From Micrococcus cohnii (lineage in GTDB: Bacteria; Actinomycetota; Actinomycetes; Actinomycetales; Micrococcaceae), in assembly GCF_014205175.1 (NCBI RefSeq), contig NZ_JACHNA010000001.1:930001-994000 (forward strand): a stretch of 64,000 nt of DNA. Reading direction: 5' to 3'. Below the pieces are notes generated by a model. The model was not told the origin of the DNA, ran no database searches, and saw only the letters and a program-made list of their open reading frames with translations. How positions within the stretch are numbered: position 1 is the first letter of the stretch; every line of letters begins with the position of its first letter. This document shows positions 46,491 through 59,098 of this stretch, piece by piece. A program made the position numbers and the translations under genes.

Positions 46491-48529
46491 CGTCTCTCCT
46501 GTGAGATGCGGTCGGCGTGGTCGCCGAGTCGAAGGGCGTGCCCGGCCTCGGCGGCGGAGGGTCGGGCATAGGGAACCTTGGCCCCGACCACCTGAGCCAC
46601 GGTGTCCTGGGTGATCTGCTGGGCGGTGAGCCCGACCCGCGAGAGCACCTCGTCGCGGCTGCCCTGGGCGAGGAACTCAACGGGCAGGCCGACCTCGTTC
46701 AGCGCGGTGTCCACGCCCTGAGCGCGCATGTGCTGGCGGATCCTCGAGCCGACGCCGCCGGCCCGAACGCCGTCCTCCAGGCAGACCACGATCCGATGGT
46801 CGGCGGCCAACTGCACGATCGAGTCGGCGACCGGCAGCACCCACCTGGGGTCCACGACGGTGGCCGAAATGCCCTGGGCGCTCAGGCGGCGGGCCACGTC
46901 CAGGCCCAGCTCGGCGAACACGCCCACCGCGATGACCAACACGTCCCGCCGGGCACCGGGCTCCTCGGTCGGTTCACCCAGCCGGGCCAGCACGTCCGTG
47001 CCGTCGGCGGTGCGCTCGAGCGCGGGGATCGGTTCGCCCACGGTGCCCTTCGCGAAGCGCACGACGGTCGGGGCGTCGTTCACGGCCACCGCCTCACGCA
47101 GCTGCTCACGCAGCTGCTCGGCGTCGCGGGGCGCCGCGATCGCCAGGTTCGGCACGGACTGCAGCAGGGCCAGGTCCCACATACCGTGGTGGCTCGGTCC
47201 GTCCGGGCCGGTCACCCCGGCCCGGTCGAGCACGAAGGTCACCCCGGCCCGGTGCAGGCCCACGTCCATGAGCACCTGGTCGTACGCCCGGTTCAGGAAC
47301 GTCGCGTAGACGGCCACGACGGGGTGCAGCCCGCCGTAGGCCATACCGGCTGCCGACGTGACAGCATGCTGTTCGGCGATGCCGACGTCGAACACCCGGT
47401 CCGGGTGCTTCTGCGCCATCGGCCCCAGCCCGACGGGGTTCTGCATCGCGGCGGTGATCGCCACCAGGTCCTCCCGTTCGTCCGCGAGCTCGAGGATCGT
47501 CTCCCCGAACACCGACGTCCAGGACCGTCCGGTCGAGGCCGAGACGGGTTCGCCGGTGATCGGGTCGATCACGCCCACGGCGTGGAACTGGTCGTCAATG
47601 TGGGCCACCGCGGGAGCGAACCCGTGGCCCTTCTCCGTCATGGCGTGCACGATCACGGGGCCGCCGTAGGCCTGGGCGTCCTCGAGGGCCTCCTGCATGG
47701 CCGCCACATCGTGCCCGTCGACCGGGCCGATGTACTTCATGCCCAGGTCCTCGAAGAGACCCTGCGGACTCCACAGGTCCTTCAGTCCCTTCTTCGCCGC
47801 ATGCAGGCCGCGGTACATGACCTCACCCGTCGCGCCGGAGCGCTGCAGTCGCATCTTCACCGCGTCGAGGGTCTGCTCATAGCGGTGGTGGGTGCGGACC
47901 TTGTCCAGAACGGTGCGCCGCAGACCGGAGAGATGCTCGGCGACGCCGCCGACGGTCGGCGCATACGAACGCCCGTTGTCGTTGACCACGATCACCACAC
48001 GACGGTTCTTGTCCGCGGCGATGTTGTTCACGGCCTCCCAGGCCATGCCGCCGGTCAGAGCGCCGTCGCCGATCACCGCCACGACCGTGCGCTCCTCCTG
48101 ACCCGTCAGGGACCAGGCCCGGGAGATGCCGTCCGCCCAGGACAACGACGAGGAGGCGTGGGAGGACTCGACGACGTCATGCTCAGACTCGGCGCGATCC
48201 CCGTATCCGGACAGGCCGCCCTGCTGGCGCAGCGTCGCGAAGTCCTGTCGACCGGTCAGCAGCTTGTGCACGTACGACTGATGGCCGGTGTCGAACACGA
48301 TGGCATCGCGCGGGGACTCGAACACCCGGTGGATCGCCATGGTCAGCTCCACGACACCCAGGTTCGGGCCGAGGTGTCCGCCGGTGCGGGAGACGTTCGC
48401 CACCAGGAACTCGCGGATCTGTTGCGCCAGAGTCTCGAGCTGCTCGACGTCGAGATCGGCCAGGTCACGCGGGTCCGTGATGGAGGTGAGCAACCCGTCC
48501 TCAGGCCGCTGCATTCGAGGTTCAGACAT
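46487..48529 (-). CDS. dxs: 1-deoxy-D-xylulose-5-phosphate synthase
   Basis: The 680-residue thiamine-diphosphate enzyme catalyses the first step of the MEP isoprenoid pathway. The N-terminal [23 protein letters not shown], the ThDP motif [16 protein letters not shown] and the C-terminal [16 protein letters not shown] and [15 protein letters not shown] segments identify it. Its ATG is 9 bases after a TACCCT hexamer with CTGACC 18 bases further upstream. No ribosome binding site is seen, so the leader is absent or tiny. Three genes follow in one unit. Confidence 0.97.
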   Translation of the reverse strand: MSEPRMQRPEDGLLTSITDPRDLADLDVEQLETLAQQIREFLVANVSRTGGHLGPNLGVVELTMAIHRVFESPRDAIVFDTGHQSYVHKLLTGRQDFATLRQQGGLSGYGDRAESEHDVVESSHASSSLSWADGISRAWSLTGQEERTVVAVIGDGALTGGMAWEAVNNIAADKNRRVVIVVNDNGRSYAPTVGGVAEHLSGLRRTVLDKVRTHHRYEQTLDAVKMRLQRSGATGEVMYRGLHAAKKGLKDLWSPQGLFEDLGMKYIGPVDGHDVAAMQEALEDAQAYGGPVIVHAMTEKGHGFAPAVAHIDDQFHAVGVIDPITGEPVSASTGRSWTSVFGETILELADEREDLVAITAAMQNPVGLGPMAQKHPDRVFDVGIAEQHAVTSAAGMAYGGLHPVVAVYATFLNRAYDQVLMDVGLHRAGVTFVLDRAGVTGPDGPSHHGMWDLALLQSVPNLAIAAPRDAEQLREQLREAVAVNDAPTVVRFAKGTVGEPIPALERTADGTDVLARLGEPTEEPGARRDVLVIAVGVFAELGLDVARRLSAQGISATVVDPRWVLPVADSIVQLAADHRIVVCLEDGVRAGGVGSRIRQHMRAQGVDTALNEVGLPVEFLAQGSRDEVLSRVGLTAQQITQDTVAQVVGAKVPYARPSAAEAGHALRLGDHADRISQERR

Positions 48530-48538
48530 AGTCCGTTC

Positions 48539-48568
48539 AGGGTACTCGGGTCGTTTCGATTCGGTCAG
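48539..48568 (-). promoter_or_regulatory. dxs promoter
   Basis: On the minus strand, CTGACC (48563-48568) and TACCCT (48539-48544) are separated by 18 bases. The start site would fall at or just before the dxs ATG at 48529. Confidence 0.55.
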
Positions 48569-48595
48569 CAGGCACTCTGGTCACGCTCCGCACGA

Positions 48596-48639
48596 CGCGG
48601 ACGCCCGCCCTCCCGCATACGGGAGGACGGGCGTCCGCG
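48596..48639 (-). terminator. Terminator after acnA
   Basis: A 20-bp stem with one mismatch (48596-48615 with 48620-48639) and a CATA loop lies about 40 bases past the acnA stop and just upstream of the dxs promoter. Confidence 0.85.
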
Positions 48640-48680
48640 GTGGCCGGTCCCGGCGGAGGATCCGACGGGACCGGGTCGGA

Positions 48681-51380
<2,700 letters not shown>

Positions 51381-51466
51381 GAGAGGACTCCTTTTCCCGC
51401 TCGGATCTCCGAGCGCTCGTCCGATGTGGGGTCTCACGCGGCGGCCTCAGGTGCCGTCGGCGCTTT

Positions 51467-51485
51467 CTAGTGTGTCCCTAGTGTG
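51467..51485. repeat. Two direct CTAGTGTG repeats upstream of acnA
   Basis: CTAGTGTG occurs at 51467-51474 and again at 51478-51485, an 11-base period that puts both copies on the same DNA face. They lie between the predicted acnA start site and the start codon, a position suited to a repressor. Confidence 0.6.
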
Positions 51486-51525
51486 CTCCGGCGCACATCC
51501 CTCAGGCGTGCCGCACTCGATATTC

Positions 51526-51531
51526 ACCCTA
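51526..51531 (-). promoter_or_regulatory. Candidate acnA promoter (-10)
   Basis: TAGGGT on the minus strand, in GCGGTAGGGTGAAT, would give a leader of about 140 bases containing the CTAGTGTG repeats. No matching -35 is evident. Confidence 0.35.
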
Positions 51532-51554
51532 CCGCGTGGCGAGCGGCGTCACGG

Positions 51555-52988
51555 TCAGCCGCGACGCAGCACCGTCACAGACTCGAGGTGGTGAGTGTCC
51601 GGGTACAGGTCGATCACGCGCGCGCGGTCCAGCCGATAGCCGCCGGCCGTCAGCCAGGCTAGATCCCGCGCGAACGAGGCGGGATCGCATGAGACGTACA
51701 CGATCGTCTCCGGCGCCAAAGCGAGGATCCGCTCGACCGCCTTCCGACCGGCGCCGGCGCGCGGCGGATCGAGCACGACGGTGTCGAGGCTCGCCCCGGC
51801 CACACCGCCGTCGGCGATCGGCGTCTCCGGCGTGGCCAGCCACGAGCCGAGCACCTTGTCCGTCGGTCCGTTGAGCACGTGCGCCTGCGGCATCTCATGC
51901 AGGTTGCGCAGCGCGTCACGCGAGGCCTGGGGCGAGGCCTCCACGGACAGCACCGTGCCGTCCCGGCCCACCGCGTCGGCCAGATAAGCCGTGAACAGGC
52001 CCGCGCCGGCATACAGGTCCGCGACCACCTGGCCCGGCTCAGCGGCTGCGTCCTCGAGCACGGCGTCCACGAGGGTGGCCGCCGCCTCCCGGTGCACCTG
52101 CCAGAAGCCGTCCCCGGTGACGCGGAACCGACGCTCACCGCCGCGCTGGGAGGCGACCACCTCCTCGACCCAGGTGCGCCCCGTGATGCGCTCGTACGTG
52201 ACGGGAGAGGTCGGTTTCTTGCCCGGGAAGACGAAGGCCGTCGAGAGCTCCGTCTGCGCCGTCCGCGCCGCCTGCCGCACCCGCGTGCGCAGCCGGCTCA
52301 GGCGCGACGTGTCCGTCCGGGTCTGCGGTGTCGGTGTGACGAGCACGAGCGGCTGGCCACCGTGACCGGGCGTCGCCACATCCACCCGCTCCACCCCGGT
52401 GAAGTCCCAGTCCCACAGCGCCAGAGCGTCGAGCTCCGGCACGCCGAGGGGCATGTTGCGTACGGGCACGAGCGTCGAGGACCGATGGGCGTGCATCGCG
52501 ATGTGCCCTGACGGGGTGACGGCGAAGGCGTTGCGGGTGCGCCAGCGCTGGCCCGTCGGCTCGTCGTCACCGGCGGTCTCGACCTCCGGCTCCACGGTCA
52601 GCCCGGCGATGCGGGCGACCGTGTCGCGGTACACCTGGGCCTTGAGGCGGCGCTGATGCGGCACCACGATATGGCCGAACTCGGCACCGCCGACCGGCAT
52701 CCGACCCGAGTTGTGCGCGCGCTGCACGTCGGCCAGCTTCCACTGGTGGATGCGCCGGAACTCAGAGGGGCGGATGATTTCGACGGCGTCGCCGCGCCAG
52801 AAGCGCGCGCCCTCCTCAGCCTCCGTGAGGGCCACCTTGACCCGCTCGCCGGGGATCGCGTGGCGCACGAACACCACCCGGCCCTCATGTCGGCAGACGC
52901 AGTGCCCGCCGTGGGCAACCGGGCCGACGTCGAGCTCGATCCGACGCTCGAGCTCGATGGACTCGGACTGGGTCTGGGCGACCGTCAT
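51555..52988 (-). CDS. TrmA/RumA-type 5-methyluridine RNA methyltransferase
   Basis: The 477-residue SAM-dependent enzyme has an N-terminal TRAM domain (residues about 10-65, HGGHCVCRHEGRVVFVRHAIPGE), SAM motif VVADLYAGAGLFTAYLADAVG, LDPPRAGAG and the catalytic cysteine in VYVSCDPASFARDLAWL. It lacks the four-cysteine iron-sulfur motif of E. coli RlmD. Exact target (tRNA or 23S rRNA uridine) cannot be told. AAGGAG lies 7 bases before the ATG. Confidence 0.93.
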   Translation of the reverse strand: MTVAQTQSESIELERRIELDVGPVAHGGHCVCRHEGRVVFVRHAIPGERVKVALTEAEEGARFWRGDAVEIIRPSEFRRIHQWKLADVQRAHNSGRMPVGGAEFGHIVVPHQRRLKAQVYRDTVARIAGLTVEPEVETAGDDEPTGQRWRTRNAFAVTPSGHIAMHAHRSSTLVPVRNMPLGVPELDALALWDWDFTGVERVDVATPGHGGQPLVLVTPTPQTRTDTSRLSRLRTRVRQAARTAQTELSTAFVFPGKKPTSPVTYERITGRTWVEEVVASQRGGERRFRVTGDGFWQVHREAAATLVDAVLEDAAAEPGQVVADLYAGAGLFTAYLADAVGRDGTVLSVEASPQASRDALRNLHEMPQAHVLNGPTDKVLGSWLATPETPIADGGVAGASLDTVVLDPPRAGAGRKAVERILALAPETIVYVSCDPASFARDLAWLTAGGYRLDRARVIDLYPDTHHLESVTVLRRG

Positions 52989-53150
52989 GAGGCACTCCTT
53001 CCGACACCGCGCCCGCACACGTTCTTCTGCGGGCGCGTGAATACCTCCCCTATCTTTGCATGTCCAGGCCGGAACGTCGGCCAGAAAATCCACGCTCGGC
53101 GCGTTCATCGCCCCAGGTCACACGGCAGTCACCCACCGGACACCCAACCG

Positions 53151-55090
53151 TCACCCCGAGGTGCGCTGCCGCTGCCCGTCCCGGATCTGCCACGGCACCT
53201 GGGCCACCATGACATCCGGTTCACGCTGCAGACGGGTGCTCAGCCGCGCCGCGGTGCGGTTGTGCAGCAGACTGCGCCACCCGGCGCGGACCACGAACTC
53301 GGGAAGGTAGACCATCGTCAACCCGGCCTCCTGACGCTGCTGACGTCGGCGCAGATGACGCACCAGCGGCGTGACGGCGTCCCGGTACGGCGACCCCACG
53401 ATCGTCAGCGGCACCGGAATCCGCGCCTGCTCCCACGCGTGCAGGAGCGACTCCGTGTTCTCGCGCTCGACGTCGACGACGACGGCTTCGAGCGTGGCCG
53501 GCCGGCTCGCGCGCGCATAGGCCAGGGCCCGCAGCGCCGGGCGGTTCAGGCTCGAGAGCACCACGACACCGTGCACCCGTGCCGGCAGGGCTCGCGCATC
53601 GTCGTCGGGCTCCGGCCGCAGCTCCTTAGCGACGGCAGCATAATGCGCGTGGACCCGACCCATGACGAACGCGCCGGCGAAGATCGCCAGCAGCGCCACC
53701 CACGCCCCCTGAGCGAAGCGGGTCGCCAGGACGACGACGCCGGCGACCGCCGTCAACGCCAGGGCCAGTGCGGTCAGGGCGAGCCGCCACCGCACCGCGG
53801 ATCGACCCGAGGAGTCCGGGGTGTGGGCCAGGCGTCGGCGCCAGAGTCGCAGCATCCCGGCCAAGGCCAGGGTGAACGCCAGGAACACGCCGATCACGTA
53901 GAGCTGCACCAGGTAGGCGGTGCGCGCCTGGAACAGGCACAACAGGATCGCCGCAGCGGCACCCAGGGCGAGGATCGCCCACGAGTGCACGAGCCGGTCG
54001 CCGCGGGCCTTGAGCTGACGCGGGACGTATCCGCCCTCGGCCAGGCGGGCCGACAGCGCGGGAAACGAGCTGAAGGCGGCGTGGGCCGTCACGAGCAGGA
54101 GCGCGGCCACGGCTCCGACGAGCACGACGGCCGCCGGCGAGCCGTCGCCGAAGACGACCTCTGCCAGCTGCGCGACGACCGGGGCGGGCGCGTGCGCCTC
54201 CGGCACGGGTCGGCCCTGGTGGTCACGCAACGCTCCGACGTCGAGCACGACGACGACGCCCGTGCGTGCCGCCAGGTGCGCGACGCCGAGGATCAGGATC
54301 GCACCCGTGAGGGCCATGACGGTCAGAATCCAGCGCACCGCGGGCACGGCGGGACGACGGACGCGATGCGTCGAGGCCACGGGCACTTCCAGCCCCGTCA
54401 GCAGCGCGGAGCCGGAACTGAAGGCGCGCAGCACCAGGAAGGCCAGGGCGATCCCCTCGACCGGACCGGGGCCCGCACCCTGCACGGTGTACTCGGCCGT
54501 CGGCGCAGCGCTCAGACTGCCCTCGGCGTCCTGCACGAAGCCCAGCACGAGCATCACCAGCATGAGCACCACAAAGACGTGCACGCACACCGCCGTCAGC
54601 CGCCCGCGGAAACCGGCTCCGCGCAGCGCGGCCAGAACGAGCAACGCCAGGGCGCCCAGCGCCAGCCACAGCTGTGAGCCCCGCAGCGCGGGTGCGAGAA
54701 CGCCGCGAGCGACACCGCGACCATGAACACCAGATCCAGCAGCAGCGCCGCCGAGGCGACCACGCCTGAGCGGGGGCCGAGGTTGGTGCGGGCCATCTCG
54801 TAGATGCCGCCGCGCGGCACGGCCACCAGAGCGGCACGGAACGATGCGACGATCACGAGCATGATCACCACGACGGACCAGCCGATCGCGGGCCCCAGCA
54901 CCAGGGCGGCGCTCGACGTCGCCACGAGCGTGAGAATGATCTCGTCGGGCGCATAGGCCAGCGACGAGAACGCGTTGGAGGAGAACACCGGCAGCGCCCG
55001 CATGCGGCTGACCCGCGATGCCGGGGCTCCGGAGAAGGCCACGGGACGGCCGAGCAACAGCCGGCGCGCGGTCGAGACGATCGTGCTCAC
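53151..55090 (-). pseudogene. APC-family transporter with cytosolic C-terminal domain, split by a frameshift
   Basis: The protein reads in two frames. The first about 128 codons, from GTG 55090 (MSTIVSTARRLLLGRPVAFS, then SNAFSSLAYAPDEIILTL), run into a wrong frame after MVAVSLAA near 54705. The rest (GVLAPALRGSQLWLALGALALL onward, about 518 codons) is intact in another frame to the stop at 53151. One extra base near 54702-54707 would restore a protein of about 646 residues. This matches the mycobacterial Rv2690c-type permease beside ceoB/ceoC. The start has TACTGT 6 bases upstream and no ribosome binding site. It is either a real inactivation or a sequence error. Confidence 0.85.
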
Positions 55091-55255
55091 CGGGCCACAG
55101 TACTTCCCACGAGGGCCTGCACGGGTTCCCGTCGGCCACGCGATCCCGGCACGCCGGGCCCCGCCAGTGGCATGATGGCCCGTGCCCGTCCCGTTCGCGG
55201 CACGCCTCGACCCGGCCGCCGCGACGTCCGTCCCCGGCAGAAGGGACCACTGCCA

Positions 55256-55933
55256 GTGGCACACTTCGTGATCCTCGGCTGCGGCCGCGTCGGCGTCGAG
55301 CTGATCCGCATGCTCGAGTCCTTCGGACACAGCGTCGCCGTCGTGGACCGCGACCCGCACGCCTTCACCGCCCTGCCCGCGACCTTCGACGGCCGCTGTG
55401 TGCAGGGCGTCGGCTTCGATCGGGACACCCTGGTGCGCGCCGGTATAGAGAAGGCCGTCGGCCTGGCCGCCGTGTCCTCCGACGACGGCACCAACGTGAT
55501 CGCCGCGCGCGTGGCGCGCGAACACTTCGGCACACGGCACGTCGTCGCTCGTATCCACGACCCCGAACGCGCCCGCGTGTACCAGCGGCTGGGCGTGTCC
55601 ACGGTCGCGGCGGTCCGCTGGACCAGCGAGCAGGTGTTCACCAAGCTGCTGCCGGCAGGCACCGCCCAGTCCGGGCGCCGCGATGCCACCGGATCTCTGG
55701 TGATGACGGAGATCGAGCCGGACCCGCAGTGGTGGGGCCGCTCCGTGGGCGAGATCGAGGACGCGGCCACGGTGCGCGTGGGATACCTGACCCGTTTCGA
55801 AGCGGGCCTGCTGCCCACGCAGGCCACGCTGCTGCAGGAAGGGGACGTGCTGCACATCGTCGTCGAGGTCAGCCGCCAGGACGATGCGGAGGCGATCATC
55901 ATGAGCGCCCCGGAGAGGCAGGAGAACGCATGA
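55256..55933 (+). CDS. ceoB: TrkA-type potassium uptake regulator, first of pair
   Basis: The 225-residue cytosolic regulator has an N-terminal RCK Rossmann domain (HFVILGCGRVGVELIRML, residues 3-20) that binds NAD(H) and a C-terminal RCK_C domain (PDPQWWGRSVGEIED ... LLQEGDVLHIVVE). It gates a potassium channel or transporter together with the next gene. The start is GTG with a distant AAGGGA. No Trk membrane subunit is nearby, but the frameshifted transporter is divergent at 165 bases. Confidence 0.92.
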   Translation: MAHFVILGCGRVGVELIRMLESFGHSVAVVDRDPHAFTALPATFDGRCVQGVGFDRDTLVRAGIEKAVGLAAVSSDDGTNVIAARVAREHFGTRHVVARIHDPERARVYQRLGVSTVAAVRWTSEQVFTKLLPAGTAQSGRRDATGSLVMTEIEPDPQWWGRSVGEIEDAATVRVGYLTRFEAGLLPTQATLLQEGDVLHIVVEVSRQDDAEAIIMSAPERQENA

Positions 55934-56652
55934 AGGTCCTCATCATCGGCGCCGGCGCTGTGGGCTCCTCGATCGCGCGGGAGCTGGCGGCGCACGACCA
56001 CGAGGTCATCGTGGTGGAACGTCGGCACGACACCGCTGCCCGGCTCTCGTCCCGGACGGGCCACTGCGAAGTGGGCGACGCCTCCGAGCCCGCTGTGCTG
56101 CGCCGGGCCGGAGCACAGGGCGCCGATGTGCTCGTCGCGGCCACCGGCGACGACCGGGTCAATCTCGTCGTGTCGCTGCTGGGTCGCAGCGAGTTCGGCG
56201 TCGGCCGGACGGTCGCCCGCGTCAACAATCCGCTGAACCGCTGGCTGTTCGACGAGTCCTGGGGCGTCGACGTCGCCGTGTCGACCCCGGACATCATGAC
56301 CGCGCTCGTCGAGGAGGCGGTCGAGACCGGCGACCTGGTTCGGTTGATGGGCATCGGCTCGGGGGCCGCGGCCCTGACCGCGTTCACGGTGCCCCGCGAC
56401 CACTGGAGCCTCGGACGTCGCATCGGCTCCATCTCGTGGCCGGACGAGTCGCCTCTCGTGGCCATCCTGCGCGACGGTCGGCCACGCACCGCCGACGCCG
56501 ACGAGGTGCTCGCCGCGGGCGACGAGGTGTTTTTCCTGGCCGCCGACGAGGCGGCGGTTCAGCTGCGCGCGCTGCTGGTGCCGGGCTCGCGCGAGGCCGA
56601 GGCGTCCCGCGGCGCCGAGACCGACCAGGCGAGCCAGAGCCCGAGCGCGTAA
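55930..56652 (+). CDS. ceoC: TrkA-type potassium uptake regulator, second of pair
   Basis: The 240-residue protein has the same architecture as its neighbour: RCK Rossmann domain (MKVLIIGAGAVGSSIARELA) and RCK_C (WSLGRRIGSISWPDESPLVAILR ... LAAGDEVFFLAADE). The ATG overlaps the ceoB stop (ATGA), with AGGAGA upstream. Its last 94 bases overlap the 3' end of the convergent DUF3159 gene, so its acidic C-terminal tail is encoded opposite that protein's tail. Confidence 0.92.
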   Translation: MKVLIIGAGAVGSSIARELAAHDHEVIVVERRHDTAARLSSRTGHCEVGDASEPAVLRRAGAQGADVLVAATGDDRVNLVVSLLGRSEFGVGRTVARVNNPLNRWLFDESWGVDVAVSTPDIMTALVEEAVETGDLVRLMGIGSGAAALTAFTVPRDHWSLGRRIGSISWPDESPLVAILRDGRPRTADADEVLAAGDEVFFLAADEAAVQLRALLVPGSREAEASRGAETDQASQSPSA

Positions 56653-57326
56653 AGAGGCAGTCCCATCACGAGCCGCGCCGCGCCCAGGGCCGTGGCCGCC
56701 TCCGCGAGGTAGAGCGGCACCTGCACCGCCAGACGCAGCAGCATGACGGCGACAATCACCCAGGTCGCGAGCGCATAGGCCCGCCGACGGACCTCGTTCC
56801 GGCGCCAGGCGGTGCCCTCGCCGCGCACGAGGCCGAAGAGCACGCCCATCAGGGGCCAGCGCGCCACGATCGAGGCAATGAAGGCGGCCGAATACCCGGC
56901 GTTCGTCACGAAGCCCCACACGTAGAAGTCCCGGGCCTGCCCCGTGCGCAACGCCATGAACACGCACAGCACGACCACTGCCAGCCCGGCCACGGCCTGG
57001 GCCGGGGACTGACGTTGGATCACGCGCACCAGGCCCATCACCACAGCGACCGCGACCGCCGCGACACCGGAGGCGAACACCTGCGAGGTGACCAGGAACC
57101 AGACCATGAACACGAACGTCGGCAGAGACGCCTCGACGATGCCGCGCACGCCGCCGACGGTGGCGAGGGCGTCGATCCGGCCGTGCTCGTCGACACGCGT
57201 GGCCGCGGCCAGACCGCCGAACGCACCCGCTGCGGAGTCCGGGCGCGAGGGCCCCTCGGGCTCGCGCGAGCAGGCCGCGCGGGCCTCGGGACGGGGCCGC
57301 GGGTCGGGGTCGTTCTCGGTCGGCAT
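56559..57326 (-). CDS. DUF3159 family integral membrane protein
   Basis: The 255-residue protein has a hydrophilic N-terminus of about 60 residues and five or six membrane helices (for example LPTFVFMVWFLVTSQVFASGVAAVAVAVVMGL). ARDFYVWGFVTNAGYSAAFI is typical of the family. Function unknown. In mycobacteria it also lies beside ceoC. Its 3' end overlaps ceoC by 94 bases. Confidence 0.92.
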   Translation of the reverse strand: MPTENDPDPRPRPEARAACSREPEGPSRPDSAAGAFGGLAAATRVDEHGRIDALATVGGVRGIVEASLPTFVFMVWFLVTSQVFASGVAAVAVAVVMGLVRVIQRQSPAQAVAGLAVVVLCVFMALRTGQARDFYVWGFVTNAGYSAAFIASIVARWPLMGVLFGLVRGEGTAWRRNEVRRRAYALATWVIVAVMLLRLAVQVPLYLAEAATALGAARLVMGLPLYALGLWLAWSVSAPRDASASREPGTSSARS

Positions 57327-57365
57327 CGTCGCTCCTTGATCGGCGGGTGGTCGATGGTCGGACGC

Positions 57366-57659
57366 TCAGCGTGACGACGGCGCCTCGATGAGCTCATAGG
57401 CCGGGTTGAAGATCGTGGGCACTCCCTCGCTCACCGTGACGGCGCCGGTCACCGTCAGCCACTGGCCGGGCATGATCCGCGGCACCCGCCGGCGTCCGTG
57501 CCACAACAGGCGAATCGTCTTCTCGGGGCGCCGCTGGTCCGGCCGGGGTGGGCCCGGGGCAAGCTCGGCGGTGAAGACCACGGGCGCGTCGGCGCCCGGC
57601 ACGGTCACCTCCGTGACCACGCCGCGGTGCACGCTTTCTGCCGAGACGGTCGGGCTCAT
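57366..57659 (-). CDS. OB-fold nucleic acid binding domain protein
   Basis: The 97-residue protein looks like a single OB fold: GVVTEVTV, IRLLWHGRRRVPRIMPGQWLTVTGAVTV and IFNPAYEL. The conserved WHGRR...PG.WL.V.G pattern is that of the mycobacterial Rv2694c type, and the same order (DUF3159, OB, DUF3710, dut) is kept. Function unknown; the 39-base gap to DUF3159 suggests one unit. Confidence 0.88.
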   Translation of the reverse strand: MSPTVSAESVHRGVVTEVTVPGADAPVVFTAELAPGPPRPDQRRPEKTIRLLWHGRRRVPRIMPGQWLTVTGAVTVSEGVPTIFNPAYELIEAPSSR

Positions 57660-57669
57660 GCCGCGCGAC

Positions 57670-58476
57670 TCACCTGATCTCGGTGATCTCAGGGCCCCGC
57701 TCGGGCAGCTCAGGAGCCGGCCGCGCGGTCTGCTCGGGCGCGCCCTCTCTCCGATTCGAGGCCGACTGCCCGGGTGCCTGCGCCGCGTCGCCGGAGGCCG
57801 CCTCTCGGCCGGGGCGGCGTCGGCGCACCGGCTTCACGTTCTTCGGCGGATGCAGCGGGAGCAGGTCGCGCGGCGCCATCGGCGCGTCACCGCGCACGAT
57901 GACCAGATCGGCAAAGACCTGCTCGAGGGACTCCGAGTCCTCCGGGCTGCGGGCGGCCTCGCCACGGATCAGCCCGCGCACGAACCACCGAGGACCGTCC
58001 ACACCGAGGAACCGCAGCGTCGTCCATCCCGGCGAGCCGTCGGGCATCTGCGCGGGCATGCGCCCGAGCACTTCCGTGCCGAACCGTCCCTCGCGCTCGA
58101 CCACTGTGGCCCCGGGGGTCTTCCCGAGGGTCGTACTCAGGTCCTCACGCAGCTCGTCCCAGACGCCCGTACGCCGAGGCGCCGCGAACGCCTGCACCTG
58201 CAGCGAGGACGAGCCGAGCTTGACCGTGACAGCGACGACCTCCTTGGTCTTGTCCTCCAGGTCGAGCCGCAGCTCCATGCTCTTGATCGCGCGCACGCGG
58301 ACCGCGCCGAGGTCGATGTACCCCTCGGTCGTGTCGCGGTCCTTCACGTCGTAGGGGCCATCGGTCGACTCGCCGCTGGCCACGAGCCCCGCGGCAATCT
58401 TGTCCCGCTCATCCATCAGCTCCTCCGGGAGCGTGATCTGTTCATGGCGTACGTTCCGGTTGCGTCCGAAGATCAC
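57670..58476 (-). CDS. DUF3710 family protein
   Basis: The 268-residue protein begins MIFGRNRN and contains GPYDVKDRD ... [15 protein letters not shown] ... [17 protein letters not shown], and [22 protein letters not shown], all typical of DUF3710. The last 60 residues are disordered. It is soluble, function unknown. Its ATG overlaps the dut stop by 4 bases, so it is translated with dUTPase. Confidence 0.93.
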   Translation of the reverse strand: MIFGRNRNVRHEQITLPEELMDERDKIAAGLVASGESTDGPYDVKDRDTTEGYIDLGAVRVRAIKSMELRLDLEDKTKEVVAVTVKLGSSSLQVQAFAAPRRTGVWDELREDLSTTLGKTPGATVVEREGRFGTEVLGRMPAQMPDGSPGWTTLRFLGVDGPRWFVRGLIRGEAARSPEDSESLEQVFADLVIVRGDAPMAPRDLLPLHPPKNVKPVRRRRPGREAASGDAAQAPGQSASNRREGAPEQTARPAPELPERGPEITEIR

Positions 58477-58979
58477 TGCGCGTCACTCTCCTGCACGGTC
58501 TGGGGCATGTCGGTCCCCCGCCCCGACTCGAAGCCGCCCGTCGAGCCGAAGCCCGCCGCGCCGCGGTCCGACTCCTCGAGGGCCTCGACCTCGACGAACT
58601 CCGCGTGAGCCACCTGCTGGATCACCAGCTGCGCGATGCGGTCGCCGCGGCGCAGCTCGATCGGGGCGCTCGGGTCAAGGTTGATCAGCGGGACCTTGAT
58701 CTCTCCGCGATAGCCGGCATCGATGGTGCCGGGCGCGTTCACGACACTGAGCCCATGACGCACGGCCAGGCCCGACCGGGGATGGATGAAGCCGGCGTGT
58801 CCGGCCGGCAGCGCCACGGCGACGCCGGTGGGCACGAGCGCCCGCTCGCCCGGAGCGAGACTGACGTCGACGGTGGTCCGCAGATCCGCGCCGGCGTCCT
58901 GAGCCAGCGCGTAGGCGGGCGGCTCGACTCCCGGGTCGAGGCGCTTCAAGGGCACGGTCAGGCGCGGGGACTCAGTCAC
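58473..58979 (-). CDS. dut: dUTP diphosphatase
   Basis: The 168-residue trimeric dUTPase keeps uracil out of DNA. The five motifs are present: AGADLRT (1), PRSGLA (2), [17 protein letters not shown] (3), RGDRIAQLV (4) and [10 protein letters not shown] (5). A longer acidic tail follows. The GTG start is 8 bases after TAGAGT with no ribosome binding site, suggesting a leaderless transcript that covers dut, DUF3710, the OB-fold protein and DUF3159. Confidence 0.96.
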   Translation of the reverse strand: MTESPRLTVPLKRLDPGVEPPAYALAQDAGADLRTTVDVSLAPGERALVPTGVAVALPAGHAGFIHPRSGLAVRHGLSVVNAPGTIDAGYRGEIKVPLINLDPSAPIELRRGDRIAQLVIQQVAHAEFVEVEALEESDRGAAGFGSTGGFESGRGTDMPQTVQESDAQ

Positions 58980-59098
58980 AGCCGGTCACTCTACCCGAGC
59001 GTGGCGTGCCGTTCCGGCCCCCCTCGGAGACCGGTTCGACGCGTCCGTGCCCCGCGACGGGGCGGGAGCCTGCGGTGGCGTGTGGGAAGCTGGACGAC

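Noticed and set aside
54690-54725. Programmed ribosomal frameshift in the transporter
   Set aside because: No X-XXY-YYZ slippery site or strong downstream structure is apparent; a simple base loss or sequence error explains it better.
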